Positions 45,933 through 53,427 of a DNA stretch of 64,000 nucleotides are shown in pieces. Both the position numbers and the translations under genes were made by a program. Source of the DNA: Thiobacillus sp. 63-78. GTDB lineage: Bacteria > Pseudomonadota > Gammaproteobacteria > Burkholderiales > Thiobacillaceae. Location of the stretch: the NCBI GenBank assembly GCA_001899765.1, contig MKWM01000014.1:1-64000 (forward strand), written 5' to 3'. The notes below the pieces were generated by a model that worked only from the letters and a program-made list of their open reading frames with translations, was not told the origin of the DNA and did no database searches. The first letter of the stretch is position 1; every line of letters starts with the position of its first letter.

Positions 45933-45960
45933 GCAGGCCTCTCGGGAGGCTTGCACCTTT
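45933..45960 (+). terminator. Terminator after sodC
   Basis: GCAGGCCTC-TCGG-GAGGCTTGC forms a 9-bp stem with one G-T pair and a stable TCGG loop, 16 bases after the sodC stop, followed by ACCTTTCC. The T-run is short, so efficiency is moderate. Confidence 0.6.
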
Positions 45961-46189
45961 CCAGTCTGTTCCTGAGGCGGCGTCCTTCATTCGCTCACGG
46001 CCGGTTTCCGGCCTGCGATCAATCTCCACAGAAACTGACGATGCGCTTGCTCCGGGCGCGCGGCCTTCCATTCATCGGTGGTTGAAGCCGCGTATACGAG
46101 CCCGACGTCATCCGATCCCCCGTCTCCTCCTCTGCCGGTGGCCCTGCGCTGTCGGTTTTTTTTGCGCGGGCGCACGCGGCTGCGCGGCT

Positions 46190-46204
46190 ATTCCAACGTG
46201 AAAC
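46190..46204 (+). promoter_or_regulatory. Probable activator (UAS) site for the propeller-Sox cluster
   Basis: ATTCC-AACGT-GAAAC is a degenerate form of GTTCC-N5-GGAAC, one change per arm. Its centre (46197) is exactly 72 bp before the GG of the sigma-54 promoter, the same as the perfect palindrome upstream of the efflux operon. The following bases (GAAACAT versus GGAACAT) also match. Confidence 0.5.
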
Positions 46205-46266
46205 ATTCGCTGAAACACGATTGGAAAAAAATTATTCAAGCAATTGAAAACAAACGGTAATTAAAA

Positions 46267-46283
46267 CTGGCACAGCAAGTGCT
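46267..46283 (+). promoter_or_regulatory. Sigma-54 promoter for the propeller-Sox cluster
   Basis: CTGGCACAGCAAGTGCT has GG (46269-46270) and GC (46281-46282) 12 bp apart, with TGGCAC intact and one mismatch in TTGC. It shares TGGCACAG with the efflux promoter. The predicted start is near 46294. Confidence 0.65.
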
Positions 46284-46437
46284 AGAGAGCAGCCGCGACA
46301 AGGTGTCGCAGTTTGATGGGCAGGCTTTCCGGGGAGCGGTTTGGCCGCCAGGCCTCTGGATGACGGTTTGGTTGCGTGGCATCCGGTTCTGATTTCGGGC
46401 CGGTCGCGCGACAGGTTAACAACAGGAGAATTGACAG

Positions 46438-47091
46438 ATGAAATCTAAGGCAACAACGGTATCGGGTGGACTGCTGAAGCGGCGCATCGCTTCTGCACTG
46501 TGCACGGCAGGGCCGATCATTTTCGCATTGGGGCTGCTTGCAATCCCAGCCAGCACGGTGCTGGCGGATGGCAAGGATGGCACCTTCCCGTCTGCCGAAC
46601 AGGTGGGGGGCGAAGTGTTCATCCAGCCGATGGCGGTCGGCACGAAAATGCCGACCGACATCGAGATTTACGACTCGCAAGCGAAAAAAGCCGATTTCGG
46701 CAGCCTGGTGGCGGGCAAACCCACGCTGGTGGTGTTTTTCATCTCCGCGGTACCGGTCTCGGTGGCCCAGTTGAAGAAGACCGAGGAATTCGTGGACAAG
46801 TACGGCCACGGGACCAATGTCGTGTTTGTCAATGCGGACACGATGGGCACGCACCTGATGGGCGGGCCGGCGCAGGCGATTCCTTCCACTGCGGCGACCA
46901 TGCGCCTCATCAAGAAGGAACACAACCTGAAGCGGGATATGTATGTGGCGCCCAACGATGTGCTGAGCCCCAAGGGCGTGTCTACCCGTCTGGGGATTCG
47001 CGGCCTGCCGACCAGCTTCCTGTTGTCGGCCAACGGCACGATCGAAAAGGTCTTCGTCGGTCCGCAGGACTGGAAGAAAGGCGACATCTGA
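46438..47091 (+). CDS. Exported thioredoxin-fold protein lacking the catalytic cysteines
   Basis: A 217-residue secreted protein (signal peptide to about residue 42, ending STVLADG) with a TlpA/peroxiredoxin-like fold. The place of the CxxC site reads FISAVPVS, with Ala104 and Val107 where the cysteines should be, but Pro106 kept. The cis-Pro loop is intact (GLPTSFLLSANGTIEKVF). So it should not do thiol-disulphide exchange; binding, chaperone or metal-delivery roles are possible. It is the first gene of the sigma-54-driven cluster and sits 50 bp before the Tat-exported propeller. Confidence 0.8.
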   Translation: MKSKATTVSGGLLKRRIASALCTAGPIIFALGLLAIPASTVLADGKDGTFPSAEQVGGEVFIQPMAVGTKMPTDIEIYDSQAKKADFGSLVAGKPTLVVFFISAVPVSVAQLKKTEEFVDKYGHGTNVVFVNADTMGTHLMGGPAQAIPSTAATMRLIKKEHNLKRDMYVAPNDVLSPKGVSTRLGIRGLPTSFLLSANGTIEKVFVGPQDWKKGDI

Positions 47092-47141
47092 TTCGGCGCG
47101 AGGCGCCAGCATCAAGCTATACAACGCAAGGAGTTAAATTA

Positions 47142-48608
47142 ATGAGTATTTCCAGAAGGCAGTTCATTCAAGGGTCGCTCGCTGCCGGCATGGCCGGGGC
47201 AGCGGGTGTTTTGGGTTCGGGGAACGCTATGGCCGCTCGTCACGATCCGATCAATGAAGCGCAGGCCGATTTCTTCAAGAAATTCGATCGCAACGTCGTG
47301 CTGCTGCCGAGCAAGTACGGCGGTTACGTGCAGGCGCTCGATCTTGCCGTGCCGGAAACCCTGGCCTGGTACAACTACGGCCTGGCTGGCGTCAACATGC
47401 CCATCCCGCACCACATCGCCGCCTTGCCTTCGGCCGATCCCTACAAGGGGTTCGATTTCTACCAGACCATGCAGCCGCCCGGGACGCCTTACGTCAACGA
47501 GAACTCGCCTGAATGGCGGGATCGTGGCGATTTCAAGATGTTCAAGATGCGCTATGACGGGAGCGGCAAGCAGAACCACATCGAAGTGGTCAGCGACATC
47601 GGCGTGACCACCGGCATGTCGCTGGGGGTGCATGCGTCCATCGGTGTGGGCGAAAACGCCAACAAGTACGTCGCGTTCGCGGATGGTCAGAAGGACATGG
47701 TGCTGATCACCACCATCGACGACAATCCGAAAATCGTCAAGGCCTTCCGTGCCGATTACGATCCCGTCAAGCGGCAGCTTCATATCAGCCATATCTTCCC
47801 CGACGCCACCACGGGCAAGTTCGACTACGTGGGCCGCAAGGGCATGAAGACGACCCATGAGGCGATGCTGGGCGAGGAGTTGATGCCTGCCGACCCGACC
47901 GCGGTGTTCGTGGATGCCTTCACGTGGCACCCGACCCTGCCGTTCGGCGCGATCCTGATTCGCCGTCTCGGCTGCTGTGCGATTGTCGATACGCGCACCT
48001 GGGAAGTGGTGGCGCTGCTTTCCACCGCCAAGGGCGCGCCGGAGAATTTCCCGCTGACCCGGCAACAGGGCTTCACCTGGACCTTCACCGTGCCGTCGGT
48101 GCTCACGCCTTTGCATGAGGCCGGTTTCATTACGAGCGGCGAATATTTCTGCGCCTGCAACAACGTGCTGCAGAACAACATCGCGATCTATCGCGCGACC
48201 GATGAGAATCCGCTCAAATGGAAGAAGGAAGCCTTCGTCGAGGGATTCGGCGACAAGTATCTGCCGCTGCACATGGGTAACGTACCGGATTCGCGTTTTG
48301 CCTACTTCACCATGTGGGCGCGCAAGCCGAACAATGGCTACATCTGCAAGGTGGACACCAAGACCTGGAAGGTGGTCGCCAAGTGGGATACCGGTCCGGA
48401 TCCCCATACCTGCGACTGTTCGGTTGACGGCAAGTACATGACCACGGTGTACAGCGGCAACCAGGGCGGACAGTCCGGTCTGGTGATTCTCAACGTCGAG
48501 ACCGACAAGATCGAGGCCCGTATCGCCGTTCCCGGCGGCATGCACGACCACGTCGTGGTGCCGGAAAGCTGGGAAGGCATGAAGTTCTCGCGCAGCACCT
48601 CGGTGTAA
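47142..48608 (+). CDS. Tat-exported beta-propeller protein, function unknown
   Basis: A 488-residue protein with a twin-arginine signal (SRRQFIQGSLAAGMAGAAGV) and AAGGAG before the ATG. The body is propeller-like, with repeated blade-end patterns (IVDTRTWEVVALL, KVDTKTWKVVAKW, SVDGKYMTTVYSG). It has seven Cys, several paired (LGCCAIV, YFCACNN, HTCDCSVDG), and many His at loop positions (TTHEA, FTWHPTLP, PLHMGN, DPHTC, GGMHDHVVVP). Tat export and this residue set suggest a cofactor, perhaps copper. The layout recalls the propeller half of nitrous oxide reductase, but there is no CuA domain and the similarity may be generic. I cannot assign a function. Confidence 0.7.
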   Translation: MSISRRQFIQGSLAAGMAGAAGVLGSGNAMAARHDPINEAQADFFKKFDRNVVLLPSKYGGYVQALDLAVPETLAWYNYGLAGVNMPIPHHIAALPSADPYKGFDFYQTMQPPGTPYVNENSPEWRDRGDFKMFKMRYDGSGKQNHIEVVSDIGVTTGMSLGVHASIGVGENANKYVAFADGQKDMVLITTIDDNPKIVKAFRADYDPVKRQLHISHIFPDATTGKFDYVGRKGMKTTHEAMLGEELMPADPTAVFVDAFTWHPTLPFGAILIRRLGCCAIVDTRTWEVVALLSTAKGAPENFPLTRQQGFTWTFTVPSVLTPLHEAGFITSGEYFCACNNVLQNNIAIYRATDENPLKWKKEAFVEGFGDKYLPLHMGNVPDSRFAYFTMWARKPNNGYICKVDTKTWKVVAKWDTGPDPHTCDCSVDGKYMTTVYSGNQGGQSGLVILNVETDKIEARIAVPGGMHDHVVVPESWEGMKFSRSTSV

Positions 48609-48693
48609 GGGAACGTTTCGTGAGCCCCGCCGGCGGCATCCCGCCGGCGGGGCCATCCGATGCAAAGATTATTCAAAGAACGGGAAGACGACC

Positions 48694-49206
48694 GTGAAGA
48701 TTCAGGAAATGATCGCGAATACATTCGCCTCGGCCATGCGCTGGATGGCTTGCCTGGGCCTGCTGTCTGCGTTGGGCCTGCCGACTGCGGCGCTGGCGCA
48801 CAGTAACGAATATCTGGCCACCATCAAGGGCGACCACGGCGGTTTGCTGCGCATGGCGGAGATGTACCACTTCGAATTGATGGTGAAGAACGGTGAGGTC
48901 CAGGCATGGGTCACCGACCATGGCGATACGCCCCAGTCAACCCAGGGGGCGGACGCCAGCCTGCGTGTCATCACGGGCACTCAGGCCATGACCGTGAAAT
49001 TGAATCCGGCCGGCGCCAACGAACTGGTGGGAAAGGATTCCCGGATCAGGCCTGCCGCCGGCACCCGGATCATCCTGAGCGTGACCATGAAGGGACAGAA
49101 ACCTTTGCAGGTCCGCTATGTACTGAGCGACTCGAACGCGGACCATGCAGATCACACGGGTCATGCAGATCACGCGGACCACGCGGGCCACGCGGGAAAG
49201 CATTGA
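48694..49206 (+). CDS. Exported protein with a His-rich repeat tail, probable metal binder
   Basis: A 170-residue secreted protein starting with GTG; its signal peptide ends near ALAHS (about residue 37). The domain has HFELMVKNGEVQAWVTDHGD and TVKLNPAGANELVGKD, an all-beta pattern like small metal-handling modules seen beside copper proteins. The last 21 residues are an Asp-His/Gly-His tandem repeat (ADHADHTGH type), made by a repeated DNA unit at about 49138-49197. I infer copper, zinc or nickel binding in the periplasm. It sits 85 bp after the propeller gene. Confidence 0.7.
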   Translation: MKIQEMIANTFASAMRWMACLGLLSALGLPTAALAHSNEYLATIKGDHGGLLRMAEMYHFELMVKNGEVQAWVTDHGDTPQSTQGADASLRVITGTQAMTVKLNPAGANELVGKDSRIRPAAGTRIILSVTMKGQKPLQVRYVLSDSNADHADHTGHADHADHAGHAGKH

Positions 49207-49296
49207 GCCGCGAGCCCGGGATCATGAGATATCTGCGACTGCATGATGGCCTGTGCTTCCCGGAGATTGGCGGCTAGCCGGATGAGGAGGTTCGAC

Positions 49297-50067
49297 ATGC
49301 AGAAGGCACCCCCCGGGCATGCCCGACCCGGCCTGGCCGCGGGCATCGCATGCCTGCTGGCCGGCGTGGCGATGGCGCATACGGCCTTGGCGCAAACGAC
49401 CGTCCCGCACGGCGACAGCCGCGATCGACTGCTTGCGACCAATGCCTGCGTGAAATGCGATCTGGCCGGGGTGGATCTGGCGGGTCTCAATCTCATGGGC
49501 GCTGATTTGTCCCAGGCCGATCTGTCCCGGGCCAATCTTGCCGGCGCCTATCTGATCGGCGCCACGCTGTATCAAGCCAGGCTGACCGGGGCCAACCTGA
49601 GCGGGGCGGTCATCGGCGGGGCCAACCTGAGTGCCGCGGATATGGGCGGCGCCAACCTGACGCGAGTAGTATCGAGCCGGGCCAATCTGAACATGGCCAA
49701 TCTGGCCAGTGCCGATTTTTCCGGGGCCAAACTGGAATATTCCAATATGGAAGGGGCCATTCTGACCGGTGCGAATCTGAGCCGCGCCGATTTGTACGAA
49801 TCCCGCTTCCTGTTCGCGGAGCTGACCAATGTGAATTTCATCGGTGCCAATTTGCACGAGGCCGATTTCAGTCATGCCGAAGTGAACGGAGTGGCCACCG
49901 ATGCGACCACCACTTGTCCCGATTTGAAACCCGGCCCTTGCGATATGCATGCCTTGAGCGAAAGCGGAGAACAGTCCGGCGCCGCACGGCAGCCGCATTT
50001 TGCGGGGGAGGGCGCCGCCTTCCGGGAAAGGCCGTTCCGGTTCGTTCTCACCCTGTACCGGGAGTGA
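49297..50067 (+). CDS. Exported pentapeptide-repeat protein
   Basis: A 256-residue protein with an N-terminal signal (LAAGIACLLAGVAMAHTALAQ), then LLATNACVKCDLAGVDLAG opening about 25 A(D/N)LxX pentapeptides (GADLSQADLSRANLAGAYL and so on) to about residue 205. This forms a right-handed quadrilateral helix. A short Cys-containing tail follows (TTTCPDLKPGPCDM). GAGGAGG lies 7 bases before the ATG. Most pentapeptide proteins are cytosolic, so an exported one within a redox cluster is notable; a scaffold role is a guess. Confidence 0.82.
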   Translation: MQKAPPGHARPGLAAGIACLLAGVAMAHTALAQTTVPHGDSRDRLLATNACVKCDLAGVDLAGLNLMGADLSQADLSRANLAGAYLIGATLYQARLTGANLSGAVIGGANLSAADMGGANLTRVVSSRANLNMANLASADFSGAKLEYSNMEGAILTGANLSRADLYESRFLFAELTNVNFIGANLHEADFSHAEVNGVATDATTTCPDLKPGPCDMHALSESGEQSGAARQPHFAGEGAAFRERPFRFVLTLYRE

Positions 50068-50118
50068 GGGCAAAGTGTCCGTAATTTTGTGTGAATCCAA
50101 ACAGACAGGATAAGACAG

Positions 50119-50490
50119 ATGGAAAAACCCATTGCAATCGTCACGGCAGCCAGCTTGAGCCTGCTGCTCGCCGCCACGTTCATGTCCGCGGCGCGGGCCG
50201 CAGCGCCCGGACCGGAGCCAAGCGGGCAGGAACTCGCCTTCGATAACCGCAAGGGAAATTGTCTGGCCTGTCACGCCATGCCCGGCGATCCCAAAGCGGT
50301 GACCAGCACCAACGTCGCGCCGCCGCTGGTCGGCATGGCGGCGCGTTTTCCCGATCGGAGCAAGCTGTATGGACAGATCTGGGATGCCACGCGCAGCAAC
50401 CCCGACACGGCCATGCCGCCATTCGGCAAGAACGGGATTCTGACCGACACGGAGATCAACAAGGTCGTGGATTACGTCTACGGGCTGTGA
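50119..50490 (+). CDS. soxX: SoxX, monohaem c-type cytochrome of the SoxXA complex
   Basis: SoxXA starts thiosulfate oxidation by joining the sulfur compound to a carrier thiol, passing electrons to c-type cytochromes. The 123-residue protein has a signal peptide (ending AARAA), the SoxX opening GQELAFDNRKGNCLACHAMPG with haem site C48-L-A-C51-H52, and axial Met99 in NPDTAMPPFG. The typical end is ILTDTEINKVVDYVYGL. AGGATAAG precedes the ATG. soxA follows 38 bp later. SoxYZ, SoxB and SoxCD are not in this window. Confidence 0.93.
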   Translation: MEKPIAIVTAASLSLLLAATFMSAARAAAPGPEPSGQELAFDNRKGNCLACHAMPGDPKAVTSTNVAPPLVGMAARFPDRSKLYGQIWDATRSNPDTAMPPFGKNGILTDTEINKVVDYVYGL

Positions 50491-50528
50491 ATGCCCGGCT
50501 GCCATCTGATTCGAGAAGGGAAAGAAAC

Positions 50529-51365
50529 ATGAAACGAGCAACATGGATACTGTCTTGTCTGGGCATGCTGGCTTTCAGCGCCGATGCGATGTCTGTCTCG
50601 CCGGAGCAGGAACGGTTGAAGAGCGTGCAGGCGGTGCAGAAGAAATACCCCGACATCAAGTTCGAGGACTATGTGTATGGCGCACTGGCTTTCAGCGCGG
50701 ATGCCAAGGCGCAATATGACAACATGATGGCGTTCCCGCCGTTCGAGTCCGAGATCGACAAGGGACGCGCATTGTGGGAGACCCCGTTCAGGAACGGCAG
50801 GCATTATGCCGATTGCTTTCCTGGCGGCGGCAAGAACGTGGCCGGAAATTATCCCTACTACGACGAGACCATGAAAAAAGTGGTCACCTTCGAAATGGCG
50901 CTCAACCAGTGCCGTACAAAAAATGGCGAAGCGGCCTACAAGTCGTCCGACATGAATACCATGGGTCTGCTGACCGCGTACGCCCGGACCCTGTCGGACG
51001 GCATGCTCATGAACGTCAAGGTGAAGGGCGATGGCGCGCTGGCGGCCTTCGAATCCGGCCGCCGCTTTTTCTATCAGCGTCGCGGCCAGCTCAATTTTTC
51101 CTGCGCCAGTTGCCATGTAGGCCACGTCGGCGAGATCCTGCGGACCGAGTATCTCTCGATGTTGCCGGGGCAGGCGACGCACTGGCCGGCCTTCCGGGGT
51201 GGGGATTACGCCTTGTTCACGCTGCAGCGGCGTTACTCGGCCTGCAATCAACTGGTGCGCGCGGTACCCATGGAGATCGGCGGGGAGGAGTACAACAACC
51301 TGGAGTACTTCCATTCGTATCTGAGCAATGGTCTGCCGCTCAAAGCATCGGTTTTCAGAAAGTAG
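50529..51365 (+). CDS. soxA: SoxA, c-type cytochrome with Cys-ligated haem
   Basis: The catalytic partner of SoxX. The 278-residue protein has a signal peptide and a single haem site, SC192-A-S-C195-H196, in QLNFSCASCHVGHVG; the first haem of dihaem SoxA types is absent. The family's axial and active-site Cys is present at Cys239 in RRYSACNQLVRAVP. Cysteines in HYADCFPGG and NQCRTKNGE fit the disulphide of monohaem forms. I placed the start at 50529 (AGAAGGGAAAG upstream); the frame is open earlier. The electron acceptor and sulfur carrier are not encoded nearby. Confidence 0.94.
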   Translation: MKRATWILSCLGMLAFSADAMSVSPEQERLKSVQAVQKKYPDIKFEDYVYGALAFSADAKAQYDNMMAFPPFESEIDKGRALWETPFRNGRHYADCFPGGGKNVAGNYPYYDETMKKVVTFEMALNQCRTKNGEAAYKSSDMNTMGLLTAYARTLSDGMLMNVKVKGDGALAAFESGRRFFYQRRGQLNFSCASCHVGHVGEILRTEYLSMLPGQATHWPAFRGGDYALFTLQRRYSACNQLVRAVPMEIGGEEYNNLEYFHSYLSNGLPLKASVFRK

Positions 51366-51393
51366 CGAATTCGGGCATGGTCAGGAGAAAAAA

Positions 51394-51726
51394 ATGAATT
51401 CACGTCGTATTGCAATCGGGTTGCTGGTGTGGGGCGGGCTGGTGATGGGGACGGCCGGACAGGGCGCGCTCGCCGCCGAAGGCGACAGCAGACCGGCCTT
51501 GTCGGCCGAGGCCGCTGAAGCCCTGGCGCGGGCGGAATCCAGCGTGGCGCAGGCGACAGCCAGAAAGGCGTTGTGGACCACCGCCACCAGCGCGCTCGCC
51601 CAGGCCCAGGAAGCCGCCAGAAAAGCGGATAACGCCGCCGTGATGGAGTATGCCGCCGTGGCCAGCGAGCAGGCGTCGCGCGGCATGGCGCAACTCGATT
51701 CACCGCTGACCAACCAGCAGCATTAG
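51394..51726 (+). CDS. soxK: SoxK, SoxXA-binding protein
   Basis: A 110-residue exported protein (signal peptide to about residue 28, GALAAEG) made of Ala-rich amphipathic helix (LSAEAAEALARAESSVAQATARKALW). It follows soxA by 28 bp with AGGAGAAA before its ATG. This size, pattern and position fit the SoxXA-binding protein, which forms SoxXAK and raises activity in some sulfur bacteria. The sequence is low in complexity, so the name rests partly on context. Confidence 0.8.
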   Translation: MNSRRIAIGLLVWGGLVMGTAGQGALAAEGDSRPALSAEAAEALARAESSVAQATARKALWTTATSALAQAQEAARKADNAAVMEYAAVASEQASRGMAQLDSPLTNQQH

Positions 51727-51852
51727 CCAGTCAATGCGGTGATCGGGTTTTCATCACGCATGCAGTCACCTTGCCTGATGGCGGATGGCGGCGGCGGATG
51801 AAAAACCGGACTTGGCGCTGGGATGCGCGTCTGACGGGAGGCCGGGTTCCCG

Positions 51853-52581
51853 TCAGAACTCGTATTCCGCCTGCATCCTGAACGTATTGTCCGGCGTGGC
51901 GTCCGACACGCCGAACAGCCAGGCGGCGTTGTACTTGATGGCATGATGGTGGGCGGTGGCCAGTTTGCCGAAGACGGCCGGCCCCATTTTATGCGACTGG
52001 TTCCGGGAATTTTCCCAGTCGTTCCAGGGACCCATGCCGCCAAAGCCCTGCAGCCCGTATTCGAAGACGGGCAGCCAGCGGTATTTCACCTGCCATTGAT
52101 AGCCGGCCTCGGTCGGGCTGGATACGGCGGCATTGAAGTGCTTCTCGAACAGGAGGTTGCCATTGAGCTGCAGCTTGCCGAATTCGGTCTGGAAGAGCGG
52201 GCCGACCTTCAATTCGACGCCTTCGTCGTGGTCGCGCGGGACTTCGATTTCGGTGATGAAGCCGATATCCACCGGGTATTTCCCGGTTTCGGTGAGCTGG
52301 AATTTGTTCTCCCACTCGAAGGCATCGTACTTGACGCTGTCGCCGCCGGTCTTCGCATACTTCAGATACACCTCGGTGAACCACCAGTCGTTGGCGCCAT
52401 AGCCCACTCCCAGCGAGGCCAGGGACTGACGCGGCGCACTGTCGGCGGTGCCGAATTTGAAGTCGATCTCCTTCTCGCCTTGCTCGACGTTGGGGGTGTA
52501 GACGTAGTCGGCGGGGCCTGCGTGGGCGGATGGCAGACAAAGCATGCCCATCGCAGCCATCAGCACTGCTTTCGATTTCAT
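51853..52581 (-). CDS. Outer-membrane beta-barrel protein near iron permease
   Basis: A 242-residue protein with a signal peptide (ending SAHAGP), alternating amphipathic strands (for example VGYGANDWWFTEVYLKYAK, VKYRWLPVFEYGLQGF) and a C-terminal Phe (MQAEYEF), the outer-membrane insertion mark. I do not recognise a named family. It is the last gene of a probable cupredoxin-FTR1-barrel operon (16-bp gap), so passage of iron or another metal across the outer membrane is a fair guess. It converges with soxK. Confidence 0.75.
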   Translation of the reverse strand: MKSKAVLMAAMGMLCLPSAHAGPADYVYTPNVEQGEKEIDFKFGTADSAPRQSLASLGVGYGANDWWFTEVYLKYAKTGGDSVKYDAFEWENKFQLTETGKYPVDIGFITEIEVPRDHDEGVELKVGPLFQTEFGKLQLNGNLLFEKHFNAAVSSPTEAGYQWQVKYRWLPVFEYGLQGFGGMGPWNDWENSRNQSHKMGPAVFGKLATAHHHAIKYNAAWLFGVSDATPDNTFRMQAEYEF

Positions 52582-52597
52582 GATGTGAGGTGTCCTT

Positions 52598-53422
52598 TCA
52601 GGTGGCGGTGGCCTGGCGCGGGCGGGGGCGATTCCAGCGCATCCCGGCCAGGATGATGAGGAAGGTCAGCGTATAAAACAGTACCTGCATGCCGCTGGGC
52701 CGCGCCTCATAGCCGGCAAAGAGGTGCAGCAGGTTGCCCGCGAACGAGTCCATCGGCAGCAGCGACGAAGAATCCCAGAGCGGGCTGGCAAGCGGACGGA
52801 TGATGTCGCCCTGGATCAGGAGGCGCGCCATTTGTCCGGCCATCCCGGCCGCGAGGAAGAGAATCAGGACACTGGTGACGGTGAAGAAATGACGCAGGGG
52901 GATGCGGGAAAGCCCCGAATACAGTGCCCAGCCCGCAGCGATGCCGGCCGCCAGACCCAGCAGTCCGCCGCTCAACAGGGAGACGCGGCTGGAACCGTCA
53001 CTGGCGGCGAGACCGTAAAGAAACAGGGCGGTTTCCGAACCTTCGCGGAGAACGGCCAGCGCGATCAGGATGGCCAGTGCCGACATTTCCCGTTGCCCCG
53101 ATTTGACCGCGAGCCCCACCGATTTGGCCTGGGCGGCCATTTCGCGCCCGTGGGTGGCCATCCAGATGTTGTGCCAGCCCAGCATCAGCACCGCGATGCC
53201 GAGGATGGCGGCATTGAACAGTTCCTGCCCGGCGCCTTCGGCCATCTCGGCGATGGTCCCGGTCAGCCCTGCCACCACCAGTGAGCCGGCCAGGCCGGCG
53301 CCCATGCCGATGGCGAGCCAGAGATTGCGGCCGGACAGACCGCGCGTGGCGGCCGCGATGATGCCGATGAGCAGGGCCGCTTCAAGGGTTTCCCGGAAAA
53401 CGATGATGGCCGATCCGAACAT
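52598..53422 (-). CDS. FTR1/EfeU-family iron permease
   Basis: A 274-residue inner-membrane protein with seven hydrophobic segments and both REXXE iron motifs: FRETLEAALLIG (residues 10-14) and LREGSETALFLYG (about 124-128). FTR1 permeases carry iron across the membrane. It lies 5 bp after a cupredoxin gene and 16 bp before an outer-membrane protein gene, an arrangement common for periplasmic iron import in proteobacteria. A possible Fur box lies before the operon. Confidence 0.92.
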   Translation of the reverse strand: MFGSAIIVFRETLEAALLIGIIAAATRGLSGRNLWLAIGMGAGLAGSLVVAGLTGTIAEMAEGAGQELFNAAILGIAVLMLGWHNIWMATHGREMAAQAKSVGLAVKSGQREMSALAILIALAVLREGSETALFLYGLAASDGSSRVSLLSGGLLGLAAGIAAGWALYSGLSRIPLRHFFTVTSVLILFLAAGMAGQMARLLIQGDIIRPLASPLWDSSSLLPMDSFAGNLLHLFAGYEARPSGMQVLFYTLTFLIILAGMRWNRPRPRQATAT

Positions 53423-53427
53423 GGGCG

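Larger units (their letters stand above)
45918..46437 (+). other. 520-bp regulatory region before the propeller-Sox cluster
   Basis: No coding frame of note. In order it holds the sodC terminator (45933-45960), a degenerate activator palindrome (46190-46204), an A/T-rich bend-like stretch (46222-46267, suited to IHF-type bending), the sigma-54 promoter (46267-46283), and a small hairpin GCGACA-AGG-TGTCGC at 46295-46309, just at the predicted transcript start. The leader would be about 145 bases. Confidence 0.65.

Noticed and set aside
47142-48608. Identification as nitrous oxide reductase
   Set aside because: No C-terminal CuA cupredoxin domain and no nosDFYL genes nearby; the PHxCxxSxDGKY-like segment is also a generic propeller turn.
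51744-51809. Inverted repeat between soxK and the barrel gene as a bidirectional terminator
   Set aside because: Arms (GGGTTTTCATC and GATGAAAAACC) pair with a bulge across a loop of about 40 bases; too loose to call.
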